Below are positions 43,106 to 54,555 of a stretch of DNA of 64,000 nucleotides, piece after piece. The DNA lies in NCBI GenBank assembly GCA_014529385.2, contig CM043944.1:176112740-176176739 (forward strand), read 5' to 3'. Under the pieces are notes generated by a model. The model was not told the origin of the DNA. It made no database searches and worked only from the letters and a program-made list of their open reading frames with translations. Origin of the DNA: Adiantum capillus-veneris. Its lineage: Eukaryota; Streptophyta; Polypodiopsida; Polypodiales; Pteridaceae. Every line of letters starts with the position of its first letter. Position 1 is the first letter of the stretch. Both the position numbers and the translations under genes were made by a program.

Positions 43106-43731
43106 CTAGCATGGCTTTGCTAAAGCTTTAACAATAGGCGGATGCCCTCTTTCATTTTTACCATTACCCTCTGGATTGTATGTTGTTGTGAGAGCCAATT
43201 TAATGCCCAAGCGAGCAAAGAAATTCCGAGCTTCATCTGCATCCAGCTCTCCTCTATCAATAGTAATTCTACCAAAACATCCATACTTGGAAATAACATC
43301 CTCAAGCAAGAACTTGCATACAGAACTGGTAACTTTAGTGTGCAAAGCTCTATTTTCTACCTCATTAGTAAGATCTTCTCTGGCAAGAACAATATACCGC
43401 ATCTGCCAAACACCTGTTGGCATGGTAATCAGGTCCACCACCCACTTGTAGTGCATAGCTAGTGGATAGGTGGGATGCAATCCATCTCGATGTCACACAT
43501 TAGAATACTGTTGGCATATTGAGCATGTCTCCACAAACTAAGCCACATCTTTATACATACCTTTTCACCAGTAATGATCCTTAATCTTGACAAAAGTTTC
43601 CCAGACCCCTCTGTGTCCAACCCATAAACTTTCATGAAATTCTTTAATAACCTGTTGTTGAGTTGCTTTATCACAAACAACCCGTTGTGGTACCCCTCTA
43701 GAGCGTTTTGGTTGATTCCGTAAATGTCCAT
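43106..43731 (-). pseudogene. gypsy integrase of the 9.8-kb element
   Basis: 43459-43731 is the zinc-binding N-terminal part, damaged. 43106-43480 is the core, with YKWVVDLITMPTGVWQMRYI (first Asp), RITIDRGELDADEARNFFAR (second Asp) and YNPEGNGKNERGHPPIVKAL (Glu). The three catalytic acids are present. The RGELDA and NGKxERGH wording marks a distinct gypsy lineage. Confidence 0.8.
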
Positions 43732-44075
43732 CCTTCAAAAAATAGCTGTAAGCTTTCTTTCTGATCTTTTTATACTCTTGATTTGTCCACCCTCATGCTT
43801 AGTAAGAGTGCTAAGGTAGCAACCGATCAAAATCCATTCTCCATCATAGAACTCCTCAAAAAATACCTCAAAAATATGAGAAAAATATGAGCAATATTAC
43901 CACAGTTTTCATGTAGATAAGAAGACGTATAGAACTTCAAGCCAACATCATCAGTTGTGGTCAGCATCTCTTCTTCATCCTCAAACCTAGCTCTTGATAA
44001 CATATCTTCAATAGCACTATCTCTACCTGCAATATGACAAAATGCAGGGTTAAGAGACTTAATATAGGCTATCCA

Positions 44076-44560
44076 TCATAGCATAGCAATATCCGGAGTA
44101 GAGCAATTTGCAATCATCCCTATCAATGGCAAGCAATCTATTTCTACCACGACTGAAGCTCCAATAAAGTATTCTTTATCAGACCTTAGAGCAGTAGCAA
44201 CACCCCAAAGTTCTCTCTTAACTTGTGGGTAGCCTCTTTGGCTAGAATTGAGCTCTTTTGCTCCAAATCGAACCGCATACATGTTCCGTTATTCCATCTT
44301 GACCTATAGCCCATCCAATACCTGTCGGGCTAGTGTCAACAGTTAAAATTACTGGCCTTTCACCTTTGTAGTTGAATTTCATCAAGGTCGAAGCCTCAAG
44401 AAGCATCTTCTTTAATTTCCTGATAGCCTGTGTGTGAACTTCTTTCCAAACAAATCTTTTACCTTTTCTCAGCAGTTGATAAAACACTTTTGCAACATGA
44501 GCAAAATGTGGCAGCCCAATAAGATAGAATACACATGCACCCAAAAATCGACGAGCTTAC
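44076..44560 (-). pseudogene. gypsy RNase H of the 9.8-kb element
   Basis: The frames read RPVILTVDTSPTGIGWAIGQ (first catalytic Asp), then RFGAKELNSSQRGYPQVKRE (Glu) and VVVEIDCLPLIGMI (Asp), the RNase H order in gypsy Pol. A connection segment (LLRKGKRFVWKEVHTQAIRK) precedes it. There is a frameshift between the parts. Confidence 0.75.
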
Positions 44561-44700
44561 GTAATCGAAGAGCACGTTTTCTTCATCTTTTGAATAGCTT
44601 CAACTTTAGCTGGACTTGGCCTTCTACCTTCTGGACTGCACATATGCCCCACAATTAGAACCTCTTTGGTACCAAAAGTTGATTTTTGCCTTGAAAGTGT

Positions 44701-45446
44701 TTAGTTAACTTCTTCAAGCCTAGATAAAGTAGCATCACAGTCAGCAATATGTTGAGCAACAAACTGTCGGCACCCCTTGTGATATTTTACCTCATCTTTT
44801 GAGCCTTTCTCACAACCTTTAATTGGTAGATCACCAATGAAAGGCAAAGTGACATGAGGGATGTAGCCCCTTAATACCTTATTCATGCCGTTCATCATAT
44901 AAGCTACAAAATTAGTAGCACCCTGTGGCAGAGTGCACATCCTTACCAACCCAAGAGGTGTACGCATCATAGTAAGATCCCTACTGTCCAAAGATAATTG
45001 AAATTGATCATATCTAGAGTAAATATCACCCATAGAGTAAATTGATCTACCTGCGAAGGCCTCAGCAAATTCATCCACAATTGAGCCAGTACCCATATTT
45101 CAGATTGTTACCTTGTTAACTGGCTGCATATCCTATATGAACCTTAAAGTACCATTTTTCTTTGGAACAGTGAACCATCAGTTAGAGTATGGCGCACATG
45201 ATGGCTCCAAAATTCCCATTTGTATCTTCTCATTAAGCAAATTAATAAGCTTTGGCAAGTGAGATTTAGGAACTGGAATGGGACGTAAGCTCCAAGGCAT
45301 GTGAGGAAATATAACCATAGGTGAAACAACACTTGGATCCACACACCCAATCTCACTTGGCTCGAAAGCAAAATCTTTACCGTGTTTTTCAAGCATACCT
45401 TGAAAGCACTTGATTTCCTCTTCATTGAGAAAACCATCTTCTCCAA
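44701..45446 (-). pseudogene. gypsy reverse transcriptase of the 9.8-kb element
   Basis: It reads LINLLNEKIQMGILEPSCAP, a PKKNGTLR block after a stop, then MGDIYSRYDQFQLSLDSRDL and LGLVRMCTLPQGATNFVAYM. The catalytic block LPFIGDLPIKGC has Gly where the first Asp of IDD is expected, so catalysis is lost. Several stops are present. Confidence 0.8.
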
Positions 45447-45514
45447 CGTTCAGCTGCTACAATGTTCTTTATGAATTTATGCCCAATGTTCTTAGGATTT
45501 CTGAGCATAGGCTA

Positions 45515-46481
45515 TCAAGAAGCTTCTTTAATCATCCCATCACTTCCTTCTGGTAGAGGTGTAGCCACTGGTCTCACTTTCTTTGCAGTTGTCTTGTACT
45601 TCGTCTCTACATGTGCTTCAACTTCTTTACCCAAGTCATCCTCAATATGCATAAGTGCCTTGCATATGTCCAGCTCTTTGTACATGTCCATTGAGTACAC
45701 CTTAACAACTTCAGTTCCACTTTTTAACCTGTTTTTCATGATATCCTCAAGCTCTGACATAGTGTCAACATAAGAAATTTCTTTGAAGATTCGTGAAATC
45801 ACATCATCTGGTTCCAGCGCATCACATCCCTGCAATTCACTTTGAATGCTTGAAACATATTGTGTCTCCCACTTAGGTAAATCATTAAATTTTCTACAAG
45901 ATACTGAACCCTCAGATGTCAATCCCAAAAATCTTGAAGAGAAGGTTTCTCTTTGCGAGAACTTCTCCTCACTTGTACCACCATAGTCCCGCTTTATAGT
46001 GGCACCCCAAGAAAATCCTCAACAAATCTTTGTTCATTGAACTCTTTGTGTATCTTTGGCATTGGACGAGCACGTAAAATGTCTTTGTTTTTGGAATGGT
46101 CAACACATACAGTTAAAAATTGAACCGCTTTCTTACCATCTTGGCTTCGAACCCTGGCATAGGCCGAGCCATCATCTAGCACCTTAGTTTCCATCCACAC
46201 AGCTGTAATGTAGGGTTGTCCCAGAATCAGTGGGTAGGAGGAATGCTCCTGTATAAAAAAAAGTTTTGCTCATCACAAGCATCCACAATAGCTACCTTGA
46301 CATTTGCATATGCACCGTAAAGATCTTCAGGAAGCATGTTGGCAACTCGAATCCGCCACCTGTGATCCACATCAATAGGCCACTTCCCCTTCTGGTGCAA
46401 ATTCTTCGCCATAAGATTGATTTTTGAACCATGGTCTATAAGGGCTAAAACCGGCTCCTCAATGTATCCAAGCTTTACCAC
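45515..46481 (-). pseudogene. gypsy protease and following linker of the 9.8-kb element
   Basis: EEPVLALIDHGSKINLMAKN gives the active site as DHGS, where D-S/T-G is usual. It continues with LYGAYANVKVAIVDACDEQN. The DHGS wording seems typical of this lineage rather than decay. A linker (ETKVLDDGSAYARVRSQDGK and an acidic segment at 45515-45928) leads toward RT. Confidence 0.7.
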
Positions 46482-46496
46482 TGTCGTTGCTCTTGC

Positions 46497-48311
46497 TCAA
46501 TGAGTCCTTGAAAAGTGACTCTTGGGTATAGTTTCCTCATCTTCCCCATCATTAAAATGCGTGTTTCTTACCTCGAGTACAATCCGGTTTGAAACCACCA
46601 CAAGCTTTGACTCTTCTTCTTCAAGATCTGCTAAATATTCTTCATAATCATCCAAAATTGCTTCAATGTGACAAACCACTTGGCTCTTAACTAGATCTGG
46701 CTCTTGCTCACTCAGTATCTGTCGCTTCTTTTTTATAATGCCAATGATCTCCTCATGGAACTCGCGCTTGGCAATTCCCAAAATATCCCCCAATGTGAGC
46801 TCTTTACTATTTAGGATACATTCTTCAAAAAACTTCTTCAAATCTGTAGCCAATTCAATATCAGATTTGAGTTTATACTAGGGGCCTTTAGGCTTACCTT
46901 GCTTTTTGTCCTTCACGGCCTCCTCCATAACCACTTCAAGAGCAGGCTTAGGAGCAGGCCCTTCTTCTTTCTTGTTGCTGGATCTCATTGGCCTTTTCGA
47001 CGTCCCAGCAACCTCTTCATCTCTTTTTCTCTTCTCTTCCACCATAGCTTCGTTGGCTTGAGCTTTGGCAATGTATGCATATATTGAAAGAGAATCTACT
47101 AGATTGGTCCACCGCGTAGTTTTTTGAATTGAACTTCCCATATGTTACCTTACCTACTTTTGTTGTCTTTAAAGCATACGGCCACAACTGACCCTTTGCA
47201 CTTATACCCTCATCATCTCCCTTACCACAAACCTATAGCCCATATATAGCTGCTTCCACAAGAGCAAAATTATGTTGTATTTCTTCCACTAGCTTCTTCA
47301 TACCGCCCCTGCCAAAGTTTAAGTGGAGCATCTCTTCTGTTGCCCTGAGATGAATCTTCCTGTCTTTCCAAAAAACCACATTCTTCTTGTAAGCTTCATC
47401 AAACTCATTGCACTCTTTCAGATACCTGTGGTCTTCACTATCGCACCACATGCATCGATTATCCCAGTGCTGTTGCTCCTTAGGTTCAAAAGTAGATGCT
47501 TTTGCAGCTAACCCTTCAAATTTAACAGTTTTGAAATTTAAATTCAGCTCTTAAATACCTTTAACCAGATCGTAAGAACAGGCCCCTCCACCTACTGTCG
47601 AGGGTGATTTCTCTTTAATCTCTTCTTCAGCATCATCTATTACCTCGATCACGATCTACTTGTCAACTCGCTTCTGTCGTTTTACAATCATATTCACTGC
47701 TTTAGAGACTATTTTCCAATCTGATGTCAATCCCAGTTCTCCTGTCGGGTCCTCCAATAATTGCACCAAATTCTTTTGAAGTCATGGATCAACAGCTTGA
47801 ATAAACAATTCCACCTTGTGATCCTTCAAAGAACATTGTTCTGCTAATGACATCTGATCAAACTTCTTTTCAAACTCTCATAACATCTCTCGTGCAGATG
47901 AATTTTTACGCTTCTTCTGCACCCACTTCATAAAACTCTGTCTGGTCACCCTCTGAGAATCTTCCAAAAAATATTCCTCTTGCAGCGCCTTCTTAAAGTC
48001 CTGCCATTTCGGTCCTTGAGCCACCTTAATCTCTTCAATCCAGGCCCTAAGTTCCGGCACTGCAATCAGATGAAATCCTTCCATTGAATCCTGGTCTTCA
48101 ATTCAATTATCTTCCATAGACTGCTCATAAAAATCGCAAAATTTTGAAATATCTTGGCGTCAAATCGCTGCAACTTCTCCGTAACATTTTGTCGAGCTTT
48201 AGGAATCCGCTCTTGCATATTATGTTGTTGTTGGGCAGCCTGTTTGTTGCTGCATATACGTTGCAAAATGTTGCATCATATGTTGCATGGCTGCCTCTTG
48301 GGGTGTAGACA
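46497..48311 (-). pseudogene. gypsy Gag of the 9.8-kb element
   Basis: The start is MSTPQEAAMQHMMQHFATYM (ATG 48311), close to the PBS. The capsid part has QDFKKALQEEYFLEDSQRVT (about 48000). A CMWCDSEDHRYLKEC zinc-finger variant lies at about 47420-47465. A basic, Lys-rich region (46878-47141) and an acidic region (46497-46853) follow. Frameshifts and stops interrupt it. Confidence 0.7.
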
Positions 48312-48345
48312 TAGGCTTCAACCATCTTCCCACCCCGGCTCGTTT

Positions 48346-48361
48346 CGCGTCGGGTTCACCA
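48346..48361 (-). promoter_or_regulatory. primer-binding site of the 9.8-kb gypsy element
   Basis: TGGTGAACCCGACGCG lies two bases inside the 5' LTR on the minus strand. Position and the TGG start fit a PBS. I cannot assign the tRNA. Confidence 0.65.
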
Positions 48362-48363
48362 GG

Positions 48364-50374
48364 TGTCGGGAGATATGTGTTCGAAACTTGAGCCAAGTCA
48401 GTACCGGGGGCTGCTGGCTGTGGAAAAATTGAGAGCCAAGAATTGCCACACCGCACAATACGGTAGTTATTAGCTACTTAGGAATGCTATCGACGCACAA
48501 AAATTGCTTGGAAATTGGTAACACCGACGAAATTGACGACAATTATGAAGCAGTGCCGTTAACGACACCATTAATTAATGCAAATGATGGTTTAGTAGTT
48601 TAAGCTCCCCTTACAGATTACCCCGGACCGTTAACGGCTCCGCAATTCATCAAAAAGATTAACTAAACTTAAGCTATCGCTGATGAACAAAAATCCTTCA
48701 ATGCCGGTTTCCCTAAATTGATTTTTCTTCAGATTTACGTCTTCAATTATCGTCGTCGACACCCTTCTTTTGTTTCTTACTGAGCTCGGCTCCCTTCTTG
48801 CCTGCGAGCTCCCTTGTATCTATTATGCACTTGCCCTCCTTGCTTGTCTCTTCCTCCGAGAGCCTTGCTTGCTCAAGCACGAGAGAAAGAACACACTTCA
48901 CCTTATCGAATTCCCCTTGCTTTGTCGGCCTCCTTCTCTAGCAAGACTCCAACTCGCTTCCATGCTCCTTCTCTAGCACGGAGAGAAATAGGCTTCTTGT
49001 GCAAGCCCTAGAGAGAGAGAGAGAGCACGCTTCGTTCCCCCTTCCTCTTTTGAGATCACCACCTCTTCCTTTCCTCTTCTCTCATTCACCTCCTATTATT
49101 CGCTATGTTTTCCCTCTTTTTCACAATAACCACACACCCTGCATGCAAAAAAATCCCACTATTAATAGCTCCTCTCTCCCTTAGCAACGACGGCGTTGTC
49201 GTTGCTAGGGAGGACAAAAAAATCCACCCTTATGATGTGGCAGTGGCGGAAATGACGTGCGCAAAAACTGGCCAAAATGGCTCTGGATCTGGTCACTTTG
49301 AGCTCCTGAGAAAATTTTGCTTCATCCACGAGCTCGCCCGAGGCCTGTAGCACTCCCTATGAGCGCTTCCTTCCCCACTCGCTGCCGTTGCGTGCTGCAC
49401 GAGGCCATGCCCTTCTTTTTTCCTTTTTCTCCACACTTAAGCCCTTATTAAAACGCCTTTGGGTGGCCATTAGATTTTAGTGGGTGGGCGGCCCTTAAAC
49501 TTCATAGTGGGAACCACATTGAACATACATGCCAACCAAGCAATGCCAAGCAATACAACTTCGGTACACCCCATTTAGCATACATACTAACAAGGGCTTT
49601 GCCAAGGTAGACAACAAAATCAAGACCATACTTGAGAATACACGAATGTGTGTTGTGCATTCCCTGCTCTAGGTCCAACAAGTTGGAGCATGCTCTCAAA
49701 GTTGCTGGAAGAACATGTCCATCAGGCATCACACTTGTGTATACACATCGGCCAAGCATTGCCTAGTAGCTCATTTTTCTCCAGCAAGCCACAGCCGTGT
49801 TGGCATTTCCACGCAATCATTGCATTTTTTAAACCTGAATGAAGCTCAAAAATTCCCAGATGACACACCGTCCGAGCGGACCACACAGGTACGGAACCGG
49901 CCCCCGGTGAATCTTTAACGGCCAATATCTTGGCAACCATAAATCCGATCACTGATCTGAAAATATCAAAACGCTCCACAAAGTGTGCACTTCATGCTTG
50001 TGCATTCAGTTCATTTTTATCCCCTTAGCTGCAGTTGCCCAATCCGGTACGGATCTGCAATCGACTTAAACTTCAAACTGCCATAACTTTTTCTCTGTAG
50101 CTCAATCGACGAGCCGTAAAGACAGGCCAATAGAGAACTTCAAGCACTGCAGTTTTAGATCGTAATCTCCCATCTATACTCACTTCAAGCATACTCATCT
50201 TGGCATAATTAAGGCATCTGTTGGCCCTTTTAAGCCGCATCTGGTATACTTTAATCATTAAACTTGGCCTGTTACCAAGCCCTAAACACTGTTCATTAAT
50301 CATGTAAGCTTCAAACAAGCTCAACGTGCATTTTTTTGGTATCTTTCTTGGCATGGGACCGGAGCTGCACGACA
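48364..50374 (-). repeat. 5' LTR of the 9.8-kb gypsy element (2,011 bp)
   Basis: It is the counterpart of 40574-42482. It is longer because it keeps about 140 bases of the PPR fragment. CT-rich promoter-proximal DNA and short GA runs (49010-49025) are present. Confidence 0.88.
49502..49850 (-). pseudogene. captured PPR gene fragment inside the 5' LTR
   Basis: The minus strand reads NAMIAWKCQHGCG (the NAMIAxxxQHG opening of a PPR motif), then in a shifted frame MPDGHVLPATLRACSNLLDL, EQGM, HSCILKYGLDFVVYLGKALV and SMYAKWG. About two PLS-type PPR motifs are readable. The fragment has no start or stop of its own and lies wholly within the LTR, so it is host-gene DNA that the element carries along. 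Confidence 0.78.
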
Positions 50375-51575
50375 ACGTGCCTTTTCTTGGACTTGATAAA
50401 AATTGCTTTACTTCCCATCTTCGTCTCTTCTTTTGAATCAATGCCTTGTATGTATGCAAATGACTTTGATAGTTGTCTTTGTCCATAGTTACATCAAGCT
50501 TTATCAAGGACTTTCAAGCATCTTGACATTCTTTATCAAACCACCTTTTGCGTGATCTATCTTTGTTGATACCACGGAGATGCTTTATGGCAAAACATTC
50601 TTCGACACAAGGACAAATAACTTTCTTGAAAGCTTCCCATTTAGTTTCCAATGGTGCATCATATTGAAGCTTTGTCATCCATAACTTTTGCTCAACCATT
50701 TCAATGTACATTGGTGCCCGTTTGAAATCCATACATAGTGATAACTTCTCTTCCCTTTGGCTGAGATTATCATGCTTAGTTGCTTCTCCACATGCAAGGT
50801 CAATACATAAGGTCCGATGGTATGATTTCAGGGTTCATTGGCCAAACATAAAACTCTTTATGCGATACATGATGGCTTCAGAGAGTAGCATATAGTCAAT
50901 CAAACTATCCCCATTATGTTTTCTACATGTAGATCCATTGATTCCACTTCACAAATATACACCATTGGCAATGAGCATACCCGTGCTATTACACACGTGT
51001 AAAAGTAGCTTTCCATAGTGATCGGGATCTTTCTCATTCATTGAAGTACGATCATACAAGTGAACTTCCTCCAACTCCCTTGAAATTTATGGCATATCAA
51101 ATTGTTATCATGTTGCAGTATTTTTGTGCAAGTATTCATATCCCCAAATACAATAACATCACTTCACCTTTGAAATCAGTAATGTCCTCTTTTAAATCAA
51201 AAAATGGATGATCTCTATCCATGCAAGCATAAAAGGGGTAATCATGATGAAGAATGTAGCAACTAGATACAAAAATGGGTTCTCTTTTTGGTGTCGTAAT
51301 TTTTAGCCATACATAACGTTTGTACTTGTCATCTTTCACAATTGATACAAAATCTTTCAATCCTTTTTTAACCATACATACTACCCCTCCTTGCCCACTT
51401 CGTTGCTTGAGATTCTTTGACCACATCAATGAATGTACATTGTAATCCTCCAAGGCGTTAATCCTTTGTGTATCATGCTCCCAAGTTTCAACAAGAAGTA
51501 CAACATCGACTTTGCTTGTTAGTTCATCAATGCCAGCCCCCGCATTCCATGGGTATCCATTGCAATTTTGAAATC
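50375..51575 (-). pseudogene. LINE ORF2, endonuclease part (5' piece of a split LINE)
   Basis: An EEP-type nuclease reads GGVVCMVKKGLKDFVSIVKD, YVWLKITTPKREPIFVSSCY and DHPFFDLKEDITDF, with the opening NCNGYPWNAG-like block in another frame near 51550. It nicks target DNA to prime reverse transcription. The EN-RT linker follows (SRKRWFDKECQDA, then YKALIQKKRRRWEVKQFLSS) and is cut at 50374 by the gypsy LTR. It resumes at 40573. Confidence 0.8.
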
Positions 51576-51581
51576 ATATTT

Positions 51582-52495
51582 TCAATTGTAACTCCTTGAG
51601 GGACTTGCCTCCTCCTTGGACACATTTTCCTTGTTTTTCTTATTCTTTTCCTTGTATGCCTTCCGACGCATATTTTGTTGCTTAACAATACGATCTTTAC
51701 ATACAAAACATTTTGTATCCTTCAAATAGATTAAACTATTATCAAGGATAATGTTTCGTTTGGTCTCATCCGGCATGATGTATACAATCGGCCATTCTCC
51801 CGAGCGAGGAGCTCCTTGCTTATCCACTCTATGTGCTTCATAAACCATAACTCCAGACATGTCCAAGTGGGTTTTGAAGAAATCTTTGATAACAATGGCA
51901 AGAGAAGGAGGCGTCTCTATCTTCTCTTCAAGAATTCCACGAATAACAATGTTCTTGGAACATCGCTCCTGTTCGTTCAACTCCTCCACATCCACATTCT
52001 CAACATTCTTTGTTTGACTCATAGCTTGCATGAGTGAGGAATTAAGAACCACATTGTTACCACAAACATCATCCCAAGGTTTGTTTGTGCATACATTTTT
52101 CATGTCACATACATCCCGGCTCATGATGTCAAATTTCTCCTCTTTCAATACATGGTCATGCTCTACTTTGCTCATGCGCTCCTTCAAAGCATTAAAGTCC
52201 ACAAGAGAATGTTTACATTCCTTGACTTCCTCTTCAAGTTGCATCAAATGTCTTGTTTGCATCTCAAGTTTCCTCTTGAGATTGTCATTCTCAACCATAA
52301 GTACCCTTACCGTGCCATTCTCCGTTGCAAGTGCCCGTAGGTTTTTGCCTTGTTTGTTTACGGTCTCTTGCAAAACAATACCAAGTATGCCATGATCATG
52401 GTTTTCGATGTCGTTGGTTGAGTGGTTGTGTTGATATCCCCATACTTAGGAGACCTTGTTGAAGAAGAAGAACCCTTGTGAGTGCCGAAAGACAT
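51582..52495 (-). pseudogene. LINE ORF1: coiled coil plus RRM-like nucleic-acid-binding domain
   Basis: The probable start is ATG 52495 (MSFGTHKGSSSSTRSP), with a one-base shift near 52440. From 52373 a coiled coil runs for about 110 residues (LKRKLEMQTRHLMQLEEEVK). An RRM-like part follows, with CSKNIVIRGILEEKIETPPS, VMVYEAHRVDKQGAPRSGEW, PIVYIMPDETKRNIILDNSL and KDRIVKQQNMRRKAYKEKNK. This matches the coiled-coil/RRM/basic-tail layout of L1-type ORF1 proteins, which coat LINE RNA. I see no zinc knuckle. It lies immediately upstream of the endonuclease. Confidence 0.75.
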
Positions 52496-52519
52496 TTTAT
52501 GTAAAATAAGAGATGAAAG

Positions 52520-52728
52520 CCAACTTTCTTGAGCCTATTCACTTATGAAATACTGCTACAAAAATTTCTTCTATAACTCTGAAAACTTATATCCTTTACA
52601 TCAATGCATAGAGGGCATCGTTCTCTTTGATTGAGGCTATAGATCACCCAAATCAAAGTTCGGATGAAGAAGTTATATTCAAAAGAGTAAACGTACTGTT
52701 GTCTACTAGGTCAAAAAACGGTTGCACT

Positions 52729-52760
<32 letters not shown>

Positions 52761-54550
52761 AATAGTTAGAGAAAGAGAACTAGAGAGAACGCAAAAGCTT
52801 TATGGCCTCAATTCCCTTCCCATGATCTTCTGGACCACTTTCATGAGCAGAAGCTTCACCTTCATTACTTTGGTCTTTCTTGAACTGAAAAGTACCCTCT
52901 GAAAAATCCACTTCTCCATCTCTTTGTGAACTTTGTCTAGCCTTCTCTTAGCACATCCTTCTAATTTGCAAAAGCCAGCCTCCTATTTTATATTCGCTGC
53001 CCTTATGCATACCAGTCTGTGAATTTGATAAAGTGTAAGTCTTCAATTTCTTTCAATTGATTTTCATGTGGAGACTCGACGTGTGAACGGATCTCTTTCA
53101 TCACAAAAAGAAACTTGCTTTACGTAATGTTTAAACAAATATTGTCAGCTCATCGGCTTTCTAATCACTAGCGCTTGTCTCCTTGCAAACCATCCGCTTG
53201 TCAGTTCCTCGCTCGTCTCTGCAACTCTGAAGCTCGTTACTCGGTAGCTTTTTCTCTTATCTCAGCTCAAATGTCTCCGCTTAATGCCAAGATCTATTTG
53301 TCGGCATCAACTCCCCACCAACTCTATAGAAGCAAGCCGCTTCTCTACTCCGGCTCCTCTCTTCTGCAGTAGATGGCTGCAAGCCTCCCGGTTGCGTATC
53401 TCATCCCTTTGCCTCAGACTCGCCCGTGTTTCCTGCTTGTTGACCACCTTAACTGCCAGCGCTCTTCCACTCGCTCTGGTCTTTGCTTGTCTCGGTCGCC
53501 GACTCTGTAGAAGCCAATGCCCTTGGTCTCCTTATCATTGCCTCTCCTCTCTGGTCTCCTCTGCAACCATCACTTCTCCCATTCAAGTCAGTGGCCAGTG
53601 GCGGCTCCTCTTGGGTATTCGACATCAGCCTCTTTTAGCTCACAACTCAAGCAATGATTCACATGCCACATCTGGGAGCCACTTAATTTGGCATACTGTC
53701 AAGCATATTCATATTGACCAAAACATTTTCCTCAACACATGTTTTCAAAAGCATCTTTACCACCTTCGTGTTGGCCATCGCCGCAATCAATGTTCTTCAA
53801 GTGGCGTCATCCTGGAAATTAACTCCTCAAGCCCTTATGGTAATCTCTCAACTTATCGGCACCACCAGGCACAACATATGGCACAAATCAAACTCCATCA
53901 AAAGCTTTCTTGCCACTTCCAAATTGGCACTTTGCCCATCCAATTTACTTCAAAAAAACATTGTCCCCTAGAAAATAATCTTCTTAAAGTATACAACGCA
54001 TTGCCAACACAGCAAATGGCGTCAATGTTTAGTACAACATATAGCAAGCACTACATTCATATAACGATATTCTTTTGCCAAATACCTTAAAAAATAAATT
54101 TAAATATATCCTATTCTTTTTGTGTTTCTCTCCCAATGAATGTGGGTGTCATGACAATGGCACAACGCAAGCAGCCCTATGTACATTTTTTGGTCAACCT
54201 CTCCTCGCTTTGTACCGAGACCTTGCAACGCACACACAAATAAAAATATATGTATGTGTGTGTACGTATAGTCCCACAATGTCCTGCCATGTGTCATTCA
54301 TGCATTTGGCTAGGCACTTCCCAATGCACGACGACCTACAATTATGAGCATCATCATGACAACAGTCGTCCCTCTTAATGTCATTATTATGTGCGTGTCT
54401 CCCATACAACATATCCCACTCACTCTTGTCAAACACTTTTTGCAGGTCAGTATTTGTTTTCTCTCTTAGCATCCACAATCCTGTTTGACATATCTTGGCA
54501 CTCATTTGAGCTATTTTCTTTTTACTCCCCCTGATTCCCATGTTGTTAGT
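52520..54550. other. no convincing gene; (GA)n tract; LTR-like DNA
   Basis: A (GA)n microsatellite lies at 52729-52757. An open frame of 268 codons at 53284-54090 has a Ser/Leu/Cys-rich composition, no domain and no upstream support, so I do not call it. The tract may be a decayed LTR. Confidence 0.5.
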
Positions 54551-54555
54551 CATGG

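Larger units (their letters stand above)
40574..50374 (-). mobile_element. full-length Ty3/gypsy element (9.8 kb) inserted in a LINE
   Basis: The LTRs at 40574-42482 and 48364-50374 share TGTCGTGCAGC...CCCGACA ends in minus orientation. Inside, in order, lie gag, protease, RT, RNase H and integrase on the minus strand, all with frameshifts or stops. The flanks rejoin a LINE reading frame (FLSSPRKGT before, CMWKILEKLEGKW after), which proves the insertion target. The flanking 5-mers (CAGGT and ACGTG) do not match as a target duplication. The LTRs have diverged visibly, including a deletion of about 140 bases in the left one. Confidence 0.88.

Noticed and set aside
53284-54090. Plus-strand open frame of 268 codons
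   Set aside because: The composition (Ser, Leu, Cys, His) and lack of any motif look like chance. No splice, promoter or homology support is visible.
54194-54553. Minus-strand frame of 119 codons divergent from the second H3-like copy
   Set aside because: It starts three bases from the H3-like ATG, leaving no room for a promoter. It shows no motif and no counterpart to the acidic gene of the first locus.
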